Of a DNA stretch of 16,409 nucleotides, positions 1-8,829 are shown in pieces. Location: positions 1 to 16,409 of the forward strand of contig NZ_JAKJHX010000090.1 of the NCBI RefSeq assembly GCF_021648855.1, in the 5' to 3' direction. The notes under the pieces were generated by a model. The model had not been told where the DNA came from, made no database searches, and was given only the letters and a program-made list of their open reading frames with translations. This DNA is from Tychonema litorale BBK16 (GTDB taxonomy: Bacteria > Cyanobacteriota > Cyanobacteriia > Cyanobacteriales > Microcoleaceae). A program made the position numbers and the translations under genes. How positions within the stretch are numbered: the first letter of the stretch is position 1; each line of letters begins with the position of its first letter.

Positions 1-282
1 CAATTCGTGGCAATTCGGACACGGCAATGCCGTTTCCCTACCCCAAAATTATCGATCGCACGATTATTCCAGCATCGCCATCGACAATTCGTGGCAATTC
101 GGACACGGCAATGCCGTTTCCCTACCCCAAAATTATCGATCGCACGATATTCCAGCATCGCCATCCCAATTCGTGGCAATTCGGACACGGCAATGCTGTT
201 TCCCTACCCCAAAATTATCGATCGCACAATATTCCAGCATCGCCATCGACAATTCGTAGGGACACGGCACTGCCGTCTCCTC
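1..282. repeat. Tandem array of ~83-bp units, each with a palindromic core
   Basis: Three full units begin at 1, 85 and 167 (spacing 84, 82, 83) and a partial fourth begins at 250. Each unit starts CAATTCGTGG, carries the ACGGCAATGCCGT palindrome (about 17-41, 101-125, 183-207, 257-282), then CCCCAAAATTATCGATCGCA and an ATTCCAGCATCGCCATC block. The fourth copy keeps only the palindrome, in the form ending CCGTCTCCTC. The period is not a constant multiple of three, so frames running through it are not real genes. The array touches the window edge and may continue leftwards. It lies just 3' of the minus-strand pseudopilin that stops at 295. Confidence 0.93.
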
Positions 283-294
283 ATTCCGGGTAAC

Positions 295-915
295 TCAATA
301 ACAATATCTTCCATTTTCATTAGCTTTCTTGTGTTTTTTACCAATGCGTGTATGTCCTAAAAGTGTAGAAATAATGACGCATCGATCGCCATTTGGCAGA
401 TCAGAATGAGATAATGTAAAGGTTGCTTTGGCTCGAAGACTCGTTAAGCCACAGTCGTCAGTGCTTTTATACACGGGGCAGCCTTGGAAATTGAACATGG
501 CCCGCCGAATACCTCCACTTTTGTCATATTCATTTTGCTCATTGAATAAAACAAATGTTGTGTCATCTGTATTTATCTTAATATCTGGTTCTAAACTTTT
601 CCATTCACCGGCTGGTACTTGGGCTGGGGCAATTTCGGATTTGTGAATTGCTAGTTGTACAGTTTTTCCTACTGTTTTGAAGCTGACTTGCCACGAAATT
701 TTGTCACGTTTGGCATTGCTTTGGGCTATTTCCATTGCCCAATAAACTCGATCGACTGATGTCTTTACGCGGTGGTTGTTGATGAACATTTGCCAAGCGG
801 GAACGCTGATGGCACTGACAATGCCTATGACTAATACAATTGCTAATAGTTCGGTTATGGTAAAACCAGCAGTAGATTTATTTGCTCTGCTTTTGACTGC
901 TTTATTTATTGACAT
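295..915 (-). CDS. GspH/FimT-like pseudopilin (last gene of the hps-linked set)
   Basis: A 206-residue prepilin-like protein. A short basic leader (residues 1-17, ending STAG) is followed by FTITELLAIV: predicted prepilin-peptidase cleavage is after Gly17, with the conserved Glu at mature position 5 (Glu22). A hydrophobic helix follows to about residue 45, then the N-terminal alpha-helical spine (VDRVYWAMEIAQSNAKR). The C-terminal part has FNFQG and a CVIISTLLGHTRIG motif, both shared in related form with the neighbouring pseudopilin at 1172-1855, so the two are paralogues. The ATG has an AGGAG ribosome site nine bases upstream. The 256-bp gap to the previous gene suggests its own promoter. 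It is probably inserted in the inner membrane and assembled into a pseudopilus with the HpsB/HpsC proteins. Whether it corresponds to HpsD of Nostoc cannot be decided here. Confidence 0.88.
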   Translation of the reverse strand: MSINKAVKSRANKSTAGFTITELLAIVLVIGIVSAISVPAWQMFINNHRVKTSVDRVYWAMEIAQSNAKRDKISWQVSFKTVGKTVQLAIHKSEIAPAQVPAGEWKSLEPDIKINTDDTTFVLFNEQNEYDKSGGIRRAMFNFQGCPVYKSTDDCGLTSLRAKATFTLSHSDLPNGDRCVIISTLLGHTRIGKKHKKANENGRYCY

Positions 916-957
916 TCGGATGCACTCCTAAATGTTTGAGCTGAAAAAAACTTAGAA

Positions 958-985
958 AAAATATTTTCGATTATGGTTATTGTAA
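958..985 (-). promoter_or_regulatory. Candidate sigma70-type promoter for the 295-915 pseudopilin
   Basis: On the minus strand TTACAA (980-985) and TATTTT (958-963) are separated by 16 bases. A start near 950 would give a leader of about 36 bases before the ATG at 915. The surrounding 916-1171 gap is AT-rich and shows nothing else. Matches to consensus are only moderate, so this is tentative. Confidence 0.3.
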
Positions 986-1171
986 GTGCTGAATTGCTGT
1001 TTGTATAGATCGGTATTTACTGAATTTTGGGTTGTGGCTTAATACCGCTATCAGTTAGCATAGTTTGTCTGTTTTAATTGGATTTGAAATATAAAATAAT
1101 TTAAGTTAATATATCTTAACAATTCAGGACTTATGGGGAATGGATGTTAGAGATTGAAAAGTAGACAGGGG

Positions 1172-1855
1172 CTATTGACAAGCGGCCCCTTCATCAGTTC
1201 TCATTCCTCCTAGGATAGTTTCGACAATCACACACTTTTTCGCACCGCCAACAGCAGGAGAAACTGTGACAGAAAAGCCATCAGTTATTAGTCGCGGGGT
1301 TTTACTCTCTATTAATGGGCTTGTGATGTTTCCTTGAAAATTAAAGGTAATTGATTTGATTGTCTTATCTCCATTCGCTTGAGTAACAAGTGCAATAGTG
1401 CCGGGTTTAATTTCGCCTCCACCGTCGAAAGTCACTGTTTGTATCGGAGGGGTTGTTGTTGGTGGGAGAGCGGTTTGTAGGGGAGGGTTGCTGGCCGGAT
1501 TTGTTAGGCTAATCGTAACTCTTGGCGGGTCAGTTGGGGGATTAGCTGGCGGATTAGTATTAAGAGCGTAATTAAATGTAACTGTCACATCGCGCTTAGT
1601 TCGCTTTGCTTCGCTTTGTGCATTTCGTAGTGATTGCAAAACGCGATCGTTCACAGTGCGAACTCTTTGATTGTTGATGAATGCTAGCCAACTCGGAGCT
1701 GCGATCGAGCTTAGTATACCTAATACTAAAACTGTCACGAGCACTTCTAGAAGCGTGAACCCTCCATCGCCTTTTCTGGATCTAGTGTTTGGGAAATTGG
1801 GGGTTGCTTTGGGGTGACAACTCTGCAAAAGTTTTAATAATATTGGGATTTTCAT
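1172..1855 (-). CDS. GspH/FimT-like pseudopilin downstream of hpsC
   Basis: A 227-residue type IV prepilin-like protein. The leader is long (residues 1-32, ending RKGDGG) and precedes FTLLEVLVTVLVLGIL. Cleavage is expected after Gly32, with Glu37 as mature Glu5. The spine continues as VNDRVLQSLRNAQSEAKRTKR. Around residues 103-142 a Pro/Thr-rich stretch (PPANPPTDPP, PPTTTPP) looks like a flexible loop inserted in the globular head. The C-terminal half carries FNFQG and CVIVETILGGMRT, matching the paralogue at 295-915. The ATG has an AGGAG site seven bases upstream, and the gene lies 58 bp after hpsC, so it is probably in the hpsABC operon. Expected role: minor pseudopilin of the polysaccharide-secretion pilus-like complex. 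It could be the HpsD equivalent, but this was not established. Confidence 0.88.
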   Translation of the reverse strand: MKIPILLKLLQSCHPKATPNFPNTRSRKGDGGFTLLEVLVTVLVLGILSSIAAPSWLAFINNQRVRTVNDRVLQSLRNAQSEAKRTKRDVTVTFNYALNTNPPANPPTDPPRVTISLTNPASNPPLQTALPPTTTPPIQTVTFDGGGEIKPGTIALVTQANGDKTIKSITFNFQGNITSPLIESKTPRLITDGFSVTVSPAVGGAKKCVIVETILGGMRTDEGAACQ

Positions 1856-1913
1856 GTTATTCTCCTGTTTTATCTGGTAGTGGCGCGATGCGGAAATGTG
1901 TTTTGGGCATCAA

Positions 1914-2930
1914 TTATTTTCCTAAACCACTGAGACCTTTTACTTGCACGCTTGCTGTTGGGAAAAATGCGGGGTTGTCCTTGTTGTAAGGAGCATCGGC
2001 TTGAAGACGGCGCAGGCTATTTCCTCTGATCGTTACTCTGGCTATGTTTTTAGATGTATCTACACAAGCGTAGAAACTGTGTGTTGGCTTAGATGATCTG
2101 TCTGTTATTAGTAAATCTGCGGCGTTGATAGGAGTTGATCCTGCTTCTGTTGGATCAACAACGCCCAGAGCAATTTTGCAATCTGGGGGTAGTGGAACAT
2201 TAGTGCTACTATAGTCGATGTAATTAACCAATACTTCAGGATTGGGAAAATCCGCTGCCGCCGTCACATCTACTGTGGGCTTATTCAATTGAAATTTTTC
2301 ATTAAAAGCTGTATCTTTTCTTTGACCCTTTGTTGTTTCAGAATCATCACTTTTATAGTATTCCTGAGTTAAAGGGTTTTTGATTCCATCCCTAATTTCA
2401 TAGCGGGCAATACGGGTAGGACAATTGCCTCCTGAAGGCTGACACCAAGTATTGTCGGTGTCTTTAAACTGGTAGTAAGCAACTAATGATAGTAGGTAAG
2501 TGTCATTGCATTCATTTTTATCGCAATCTTTTGGTTTTACGGTAGAAGGATCAACAGGAATCGATTTTCTCATTAGCTGTCTCTTCCAAAATACGAGAAT
2601 CGGAATTCTCTCTACATTGGTAGGCTCTGGAAGTTTAGATCTAATTTCGTTAATAGCCTTGCCATCATAAATATGAATAGCTTGGCTCAAATCTTGGGAG
2701 ATGAAATCAACCGCGGCCTGAAGGTCTTGCTCGGTATTTGACTTGACTTGTTCCCTCCTGTCGGTATTCAGCATATCGACTACAAAACCGAGCATCGGCG
2801 TAATGATCAGAAATGCCATAATTGAGCCGACTAATAGCTCGACTAGAGTCATACCTTTTTCAGTTTGAGCTGAGCCAGAGCGATTTCGCTGATGATGAGT
2901 TTTGAGAAGCAATCTGAGTAAAGTTTTCAT
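1914..2930 (-). CDS. hpsC: Hormogonium polysaccharide secretion pseudopilin HpsC (GspJ/PilW-like)
   Basis: Translated from the ATG at 2930 the protein is 338 residues. An in-frame TTG at 2951 would add seven residues, but AAGGA lies about ten bases before the ATG, which favours the ATG. A basic leader ends in EKG and is followed by MTLVELLVGSIMAFLI. Cleavage after that Gly puts Glu at mature position 5. The region after the membrane helix (EQDLQAAVDFISQDLSQAI) is typical of GspJ/PilW-type minor pilins, and the large head holds several Cys residues that may form disulfides. It lies third in the order hpsA-hpsB-hpsC, 61 bp after hpsB. In Nostoc the hps locus is needed for hormogonium polysaccharide and gliding. 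The family assignment rests on gene order, length and the pilin features, not on a database search. Confidence 0.82.
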   Translation of the reverse strand: MKTLLRLLLKTHHQRNRSGSAQTEKGMTLVELLVGSIMAFLIITPMLGFVVDMLNTDRREQVKSNTEQDLQAAVDFISQDLSQAIHIYDGKAINEIRSKLPEPTNVERIPILVFWKRQLMRKSIPVDPSTVKPKDCDKNECNDTYLLSLVAYYQFKDTDNTWCQPSGGNCPTRIARYEIRDGIKNPLTQEYYKSDDSETTKGQRKDTAFNEKFQLNKPTVDVTAAADFPNPEVLVNYIDYSSTNVPLPPDCKIALGVVDPTEAGSTPINAADLLITDRSSKPTHSFYACVDTSKNIARVTIRGNSLRRLQADAPYNKDNPAFFPTASVQVKGLSGLGK

Positions 2931-2991
2931 TTTGACTTTTTCCTTTGTCAAATGGGAAGAGCGATTTTAAATTTAATAATTGGGACTTTGA

Positions 2992-3642
2992 TTATTGACT
3001 ACATTTGTTCGGATCAACAACACCTTTTAGATTGAGACCCTGACACAACGATCGATATGCAGACGAACCTCCTTGTGTAGTAGGAGGAATTTGTGTTTGC
3101 ATTACCATCAAAGGCGCTTGAGGATTGCCAAGTGCGGAATTAGCGACTGATTGCTGTTCAGGTTTCATCGTAAGTCCGGTAAACCCATCCGCACGGTAAA
3201 CTCGCACAGTCAGCTCGTAGCCTGTTGGTGTCGGATCGGGGGTCGTATTAGCTGGATTTCGCCAAGCACCTTGAACAAAAAACTCTTTGCTGCCAGCACA
3301 ACCTGCTGTCTCATCCAAGTTAACGCAGTACAAATTATTATCAGGGTTTGTAGAAGCAGGAACAGAAGCAACAGCAGGAGAAACAGATGTATCTTTGGTT
3401 GGGAAACCTTTATCTGTCAGTTTGATTCCCCCCACTCTCAGGGCGTCGATGTAAGTTCTCGCCGCCTGCGTAGCCAGTTCCACCCGCCGCGCTTGGACGC
3501 GAGTCGCTACTGAGAAAGCCATCACCGGGGCGATCGCAATCATCAGCACCGAAACTACAATCATCGCTACCAATGACTCGATAATCGTGTAGCCACCATC
3601 TCGTGACTGGGATAAATCTTGCTGTTGTTGTCGCTTAGTCAT
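2992..3642 (-). CDS. hpsB: Hormogonium polysaccharide secretion pseudopilin HpsB (GspI/PilV-like)
   Basis: A 216-residue prepilin-like protein. The polar leader (MTKRQQQQDLSQSRDGG) is followed by YTIIESLVAMIVVSVLMI. Cleavage is predicted after Gly17, with Glu22 as mature Glu5. The N-terminal helix continues as RVELATQAARTYIDALR, as in GspI/PilV-type minor pseudopilins. The head contains several Cys residues (LYCVNLDETAGC, SLCQGLN, NKCSQ) that could pair outside the membrane. The ATG has a TGGAG site eight bases upstream. The gene is 40 bp after hpsA and 61 bp before hpsC, so co-transcription is likely. HpsB is inferred from its place between hpsA and hpsC; functionally it should be a minor component of the pseudopilus that helps export slime polysaccharide. 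Confidence 0.82.
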   Translation of the reverse strand: MTKRQQQQDLSQSRDGGYTIIESLVAMIVVSVLMIAIAPVMAFSVATRVQARRVELATQAARTYIDALRVGGIKLTDKGFPTKDTSVSPAVASVPASTNPDNNLYCVNLDETAGCAGSKEFFVQGAWRNPANTTPDPTPTGYELTVRVYRADGFTGLTMKPEQQSVANSALGNPQAPLMVMQTQIPPTTQGGSSAYRSLCQGLNLKGVVDPNKCSQ

Positions 3643-3682
3643 AAATAAGACTCCAGTAATTGGGCGGCGGAAAGTTAGAGGG

Positions 3683-6600
3683 TTAAGTGGGGCAATCAGT
3701 TGACTTGATGGTTTGAGTAGCCTTTATGGCGGGAGTCTTCTCCAAAACTCCACACATCAAAGTTGTTACCCAATCGTCATTGCGAGGTACTTCCCGGAAA
3801 TACTCGTCCGGTGTTTTTCGTGAGGGAGGAGTCGTGAACTTTTGGGTAAACAAGTCGGGTGGCTGAGATAGCAAGCCCACGTCATAACCCCAATTTCGGG
3901 TGGGCGGGGTGAAGTATGGAACCAGACCACCTGAGATGTTGTATTCAGTTATTTTTGAATCAGTACCTGCAAGAGCAGTAGCCGCTGTAGTAGGAGAAGT
4001 AGATTGGGCGAACAGAGTTGTTAGCTTATCAGGGAGATCTTTTGTATAGTCTGATGGCAAAGTTGGCTGATAGGGTGCGGTATTAAACTTACTACGGTCT
4101 AGCTGGATGAAAGACCCTTGGATGTTAGTAACACTTTGACTTAAAGTTCCTCGGCGCCATAGTTCCAAGAATCGGGGCAAATTTTGCAAACCGCCGTTAG
4201 AGTCACCCGAAGTAAGGTTTAGAGTCCTTGAGGGAGTGTCGTTGGCTCCAACGATCAGATTGAATGTAGTATCTGTAGGCAGGGGTATCCACCCTGTTTT
4301 TAGGTCTACAGATTCTGTGCCTCGTGGGGTATTAGGAGTGGAGGTTGTTCCACCCATGAGCTGTGGGACTGGCATCAATAGGGGCTGCGAACCATTGTAG
4401 TTGTATCGTGCTGGCGGTAATGTTACTGCTGGTGGTGGAGTTGTGCTTTGTGCAGCGAGGATTGGTAGAGGTACTTTGCTCCCGTCTGTAGTGCCAGGAT
4501 CGGTATTTTTGGCGTTGACTCGATACGGAAGATTTGTATCATCGTAAGTCACATCACCCCCACTATTCGCTGCAAACCAAAGAGCGTTGGTTCCTTTACT
4601 GCCGAGTCCACTTGCTATGGTGTTTCCTATAATCCCCAAAGGCTTTGGATCATTAAGGTCTTGCAGATCGAAAGGTGGAGTAATGTTTCTCTGAAAAGCT
4701 ACGCGGCGGGGAAAGCGCTGTAATTCTTTAGTTGGTGGAATTTCAGTTGTTCCCGCTGGATAAGCAGCGGCTGTGTATGAACCAATTGTTGCCTTACCTG
4801 CTGCTGTTGGTGGGTCTGTCGCCAATGCTGGATTGACGTACCAGTCGCTATCCGTACACGCAGAAACCGGTAGTTTTGTACAAACTTCCATTACATACTT
4901 TGGGAAGGGCCCTCGTCGCTGGACGGGCGTGACAAAGTTGTTGAAGTAGGAACTCCAGAGAGGCTGGGGAGTTAAATTCACATAGCTAGCGTCTGTCACT
5001 GTTATCGGATCTGTTGATTCCTTTAAATTGCCGTTAGCTAAAAAAGCCCCGCTGGAAAGTCCGTTCGTAACAAAGTTGTTGTTGTAAAATCCTTGCTGTC
5101 TGCGAGGTAATACAGCCGCAGCACCCGCATTGTTTCTCAGGTCAAAATCTCCTTCGTTGCGGAAGCCAAAACGGTAATTTTTTGAGAGTAAGGTGATTGC
5201 ATCTGCCAGTATGTTTGCGGGACGCCAATCATCGCCGGTGTTACACTCGCTTAGTCTGGGGTCGTCTGGGCGACAGGCAAAGTCTTTATTGAGGTCGCCT
5301 TTGACACGCTTGTAAAACTTCGCCCAATCAGCATCAGTTTTAAACTCTGCTTGGGAGGGAGCTTTAAACTCGTGTTGGGTGTGAAGGTTAAATTGGTCTT
5401 TGATATAAACTGGCAAATTAGATGCCAAAGTTAGCCCTTTTTCCATAACCACATTTGCCACAGTGGGAGGGAGACTGGGATCTCTGGCTAGCTTGGAACC
5501 ATTAATCAACAGAATTGCGTTAGGCTTGCGGGTCGGGTCGAGTCGGGAGTCCGTAGAACTAAGTTTGGCACTAATAATTTCATCTGAGTTTCTATTACTA
5601 CGATCGGGAAGGGCATCATCTCGGCTGGCATATATAATTCCGCTATATGGCAGTAAAGGTTCTCCTGCAATTGAGTTGCTCCGCAATTTATTGAGGTCTA
5701 TCTGAGTAGCGCGAATTTCTAACGGTTCACGTTCTTCTATGGGCTGGTTGTAATTGCCTGTGAGATTTGCTGGTTTTGCTGTGTCAATAGTTGTTAGGGG
5801 ACTGCTCAACGTAAAGGCTTCGTTAACGATGGTAGTAGGGTCATCACGATCGATCGCCTTGACTTCTCTGGCATTCAAAAATGCTACTTCTTGGATAGCC
5901 CCGTTAGGAATATCAGAACTGAATGGCTTGGGGGCGGTGGCTATGATTTCTAGGGCGCACATGGTAGAGTCGATCGCAGCTTTGTCAGCCAGCTTGCGTT
6001 CGCCCGGTGGTTTCTTCAGCGCATTTCTCAAAGGCTCGTTGGCAAACCGACCGTCAGGGAAAACGTAATTAGCTTGCACTCCTAATTCGGGTGGGGTGGT
6101 GCTTAGCAATGAAGTGGTTTTGTCAAAAGCCGCTGAGATTTTTGTCTGATCGAGTGGTGGGCTGTAGACTACTCCATTGTTCGAGCCAACACCAAAAGTT
6201 CCGGGAGTCCCTAATTCGGGTGGATTTAGGGTGGTGTTCTGCCCGCTGACATCAGGAAGTGTAGATAAATTTCTGGCTGTGGAAGCAGTGCTGGGGTCGT
6301 AGTAGCTGCTGACGCAGGCAAATGGTCTAACGTCATCGTAGTTTATTGGTTTTACATTTGGATTGTAGCCGCCCTTTTCTTTGTAGTGATAAACGGCTGT
6401 CGCCCGCATCCGTAAATCGCCCTTAGCATACTGAGGAGTCCTTGGATCAATAATGCCAGCTCCTGATGCTGTAAGTGTTGCTGGCAGAGGTTTCCATTTG
6501 TTAACAGCATAATCTCCACCAGCACTATTGTCATAAACTTGAGACCCTAGTCCCAATGGTGACATCGGCATGGAGTCCGGCCAGACGACGGGGTATGTCT

Positions 6601-8710
6601 CAGTAACGTCAGTCGTTGTTGGGTCGTTGTAAGCATCCGCTGCGCCATTTCCCAATAACTTACCATCTAAGGGATTTATCCAAGTGGGAGGCGGCAGAAA
6701 AGAGTTAGTACGCTCGTAAACCCCTGCACTGGTGATCACTCGAAGACCACCAATCCCATCAAGGGGATTTTTAGGTATTTCCGCTGCTTTTCCTTCCCAG
6801 AAACCGTCGCGGTCTGTAGCTCCTACGTCGGCTAGCTTTGTCACCTGGGGCGATCGCTTGCGAATGCCGCTGGTGTCGGTAGAATTCCACTTCCCTGGGG
6901 TTATTGTATCTACTTCACTGGTGAATTTGTTATTTTCCCATCTCTTTTCTGGTAGGTTGTTACCCGCGATTACGCGATCGCCCAGCAATTTTTCTTCAGG
7001 TATTATCGGTTGACCCTCTTCTGGCGTTGTTGTTTCTAGCTGACCTTTTTGTAGTGAAGGGAGGACTGAGATACCGGTCTGATTATCATCCGGGATGATC
7101 CATGTGTTCTTTGCAGGTCGCAGATCGTCCGGCTGCGTTCCTCTATTCAGCAGCGGGTCTGGCAACACGAGGTCTGTCTCTGCAAAGGGAACTTTGCGGA
7201 GCATCTGTTTAAAATATTCTTCTAGCGCTTGCTCCCTGGTTTGAGTAGTTGGTTTGTTTTGCACCACAAATGGATCGCTAGGCAGGGGGTTGGGGTCTGG
7301 CTTAGTAGTACCGGGTAAGGGTGGGCCCATTTGTGCTGCCACTAGCGCAGAGAGGCGATCTGCATAGGCTGCGTTGTTATACATTACTTTCAAGCTGTCA
7401 ATGCTGGTAGATTCAGCACCATCTGCGTCACTAATAGTTTTGGCTGCACCCAGCATGGCGCCGTTTCTATCACCTGTCAGTGATGAGGCTTTTTTGAAAA
7501 GATGCACTCCCACTGGATTAATTTGTTTGGTGTCGGTATTATTGCCCGACCAACCATTAACTACATTGCCTCCCACAACAATTTTGCTATTTTCTTGTTC
7601 ATAGAAACAAGAATCTGGGCTGCTGACTTGATATAGTCGTGTCCTATCTTTCCCATTTAAGTTTGTTACCAACAGATTACTATTTGTGAATATCCGCCCG
7701 TTGAGATTGAAAAGAGGTCCGGGCGATATATCTAAATCGTCTTCATAAACTACCGCGTTGTTGGCGAGGGGAATGCGGCTTTGGTCTTGTTGATATTCGA
7801 GAGCCGATGTGCTAGCAGTTCCTGGGAACGGTTTATACTTGCTAGGCTCTGAGAGGTTCGCTATATCTTCCTGTTTAATAGGTACATTAACCGTGTCAAC
7901 AAAGAAACTTTTTTTAAGTTGCCCGTCTATCCTGTACCAGCCAGAGTCGCCTACCAAACTAGCGACAGTACCTCCACCCTGAACGCAGTCAGGGTTGACA
8001 CTATTCGCGGACGTCGGTGGCGTTCTGGCCTCCAACGACTTTCTGGCCCTGGTGAAGTCGCCTAAATCATTGCGTTTCGGAGTGCGGAAGAATATGCCGT
8101 AAAGAGTGAAAGTGTCAAAGAAGCCATCATTATTTGTATCTACGGGATATCTCCACGCAGTGTTGATCGCTTCATTTTCTACTCCTGTTGAGCTAATAGG
8201 AGGGTTTTTAGGTTCGGCCGCAGTATCTGCCTTGTTATCGTTATTGAGGTCTGCTCTGAGTATCAGCCGTTCCTCGTCTCCAAAGCTATAAAGATCCGTA
8301 GCTCCGACCGCAGTATTAGCATTCGCCATCCTTGCGTATAATTCTGGATCGGATGGAGTACCTGTTGGTCTTTGCGGGTCTTCCCAAAGCATAAACTGAA
8401 TTTTCGCTTTCGCCCGATCGAGCGCAGGAGTCGCCGCCGCCAATACCTGCTGATTCACCCGTACATTCCGAGCAGTATTCGCCCGATCGAACGATCGCAG
8501 AGTAATCGCAATAGTCAATAAGATAACTACCAGCAACACCATCGTTACAGTGGGCAACACAAACCCCGCCACCGGCAAATTTGCCCGTCGGCCCATTGCC
8601 ATCAGCGATCGCAACATTGCTCTCATTAATCGGTTTGCGCCCGATCGCGTCACACCAGCAATCCGCCGCAACAGCGCTACGATAACTTTGGATAATTTGC
8701 TTTTATACAT
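3683..8710 (-). CDS. hpsA: Hormogonium polysaccharide biosynthesis protein HpsA (giant pilin-like surface protein)
   Basis: A 1675-residue protein, first gene of the pseudopilin cluster. A basic N-terminus of about 49 residues leads into GFVLPTVTMVLLVVILLTIA (residues 49-68): a pilin-like G/F junction and hydrophobic helix, but with Thr instead of Glu at mature position 5. The rest is a long, low-Cys, Pro/Thr/Asn/Asp-rich exported domain. Two Asp/Asn-rich loops, DLNNDNKAD (154-162) and DTNNDGFFD (191-199), resemble EF-hand or dockerin calcium loops. The C-terminus holds NWGYDVGLL and DEYFREV segments that I recall as conserved in HpsA proteins. The ATG has an AGGAAGG ribosome site six bases away. 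HpsA starts the hps locus of Nostoc, which is required for hormogonium polysaccharide and motility; its biochemical role is not settled. The coding frame is intact throughout. Confidence 0.87.
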   Translation of the reverse strand: MYKSKLSKVIVALLRRIAGVTRSGANRLMRAMLRSLMAMGRRANLPVAGFVLPTVTMVLLVVILLTIAITLRSFDRANTARNVRVNQQVLAAATPALDRAKAKIQFMLWEDPQRPTGTPSDPELYARMANANTAVGATDLYSFGDEERLILRADLNNDNKADTAAEPKNPPISSTGVENEAINTAWRYPVDTNNDGFFDTFTLYGIFFRTPKRNDLGDFTRARKSLEARTPPTSANSVNPDCVQGGGTVASLVGDSGWYRIDGQLKKSFFVDTVNVPIKQEDIANLSEPSKYKPFPGTASTSALEYQQDQSRIPLANNAVVYEDDLDISPGPLFNLNGRIFTNSNLLVTNLNGKDRTRLYQVSSPDSCFYEQENSKIVVGGNVVNGWSGNNTDTKQINPVGVHLFKKASSLTGDRNGAMLGAAKTISDADGAESTSIDSLKVMYNNAAYADRLSALVAAQMGPPLPGTTKPDPNPLPSDPFVVQNKPTTQTREQALEEYFKQMLRKVPFAETDLVLPDPLLNRGTQPDDLRPAKNTWIIPDDNQTGISVLPSLQKGQLETTTPEEGQPIIPEEKLLGDRVIAGNNLPEKRWENNKFTSEVDTITPGKWNSTDTSGIRKRSPQVTKLADVGATDRDGFWEGKAAEIPKNPLDGIGGLRVITSAGVYERTNSFLPPPTWINPLDGKLLGNGAADAYNDPTTTDVTETYPVVWPDSMPMSPLGLGSQVYDNSAGGDYAVNKWKPLPATLTASGAGIIDPRTPQYAKGDLRMRATAVYHYKEKGGYNPNVKPINYDDVRPFACVSSYYDPSTASTARNLSTLPDVSGQNTTLNPPELGTPGTFGVGSNNGVVYSPPLDQTKISAAFDKTTSLLSTTPPELGVQANYVFPDGRFANEPLRNALKKPPGERKLADKAAIDSTMCALEIIATAPKPFSSDIPNGAIQEVAFLNAREVKAIDRDDPTTIVNEAFTLSSPLTTIDTAKPANLTGNYNQPIEEREPLEIRATQIDLNKLRSNSIAGEPLLPYSGIIYASRDDALPDRSNRNSDEIISAKLSSTDSRLDPTRKPNAILLINGSKLARDPSLPPTVANVVMEKGLTLASNLPVYIKDQFNLHTQHEFKAPSQAEFKTDADWAKFYKRVKGDLNKDFACRPDDPRLSECNTGDDWRPANILADAITLLSKNYRFGFRNEGDFDLRNNAGAAAVLPRRQQGFYNNNFVTNGLSSGAFLANGNLKESTDPITVTDASYVNLTPQPLWSSYFNNFVTPVQRRGPFPKYVMEVCTKLPVSACTDSDWYVNPALATDPPTAAGKATIGSYTAAAYPAGTTEIPPTKELQRFPRRVAFQRNITPPFDLQDLNDPKPLGIIGNTIASGLGSKGTNALWFAANSGGDVTYDDTNLPYRVNAKNTDPGTTDGSKVPLPILAAQSTTPPPAVTLPPARYNYNGSQPLLMPVPQLMGGTTSTPNTPRGTESVDLKTGWIPLPTDTTFNLIVGANDTPSRTLNLTSGDSNGGLQNLPRFLELWRRGTLSQSVTNIQGSFIQLDRSKFNTAPYQPTLPSDYTKDLPDKLTTLFAQSTSPTTAATALAGTDSKITEYNISGGLVPYFTPPTRNWGYDVGLLSQPPDLFTQKFTTPPSRKTPDEYFREVPRNDDWVTTLMCGVLEKTPAIKATQTIKSTDCPT

Positions 8711-8829
8711 TTATGCCTTCCTGAATAATTTCAGAGATGGTATTGCAGGTAGTTACTGCTCGACAGTACGATCCCACATCTATCATTCCCACTTTCCCCA
8801 ACTTTCATAACAACCCCTTGCACAAATTC

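Noticed and set aside
1..360. Plus-strand open frames encoding repeated IRTRQCRFP-like peptides
   Set aside because: They are translations of the 83-bp tandem array; unit lengths of 84, 82 and 83 do not keep one frame, and the two frames encode the same DNA repeat.
1914..2951. TTG at 2951 as the hpsC start
   Set aside because: The ATG at 2930 has an AAGGA site about ten bases upstream and keeps the full prepilin leader; the TTG has no better signal.
5463..6068. Plus-strand open frames inside hpsA (also near 6732, 7374 and 8106)
   Set aside because: They lie antisense to a continuous 1675-residue frame with family features and show no recognisable domain or ribosome site.
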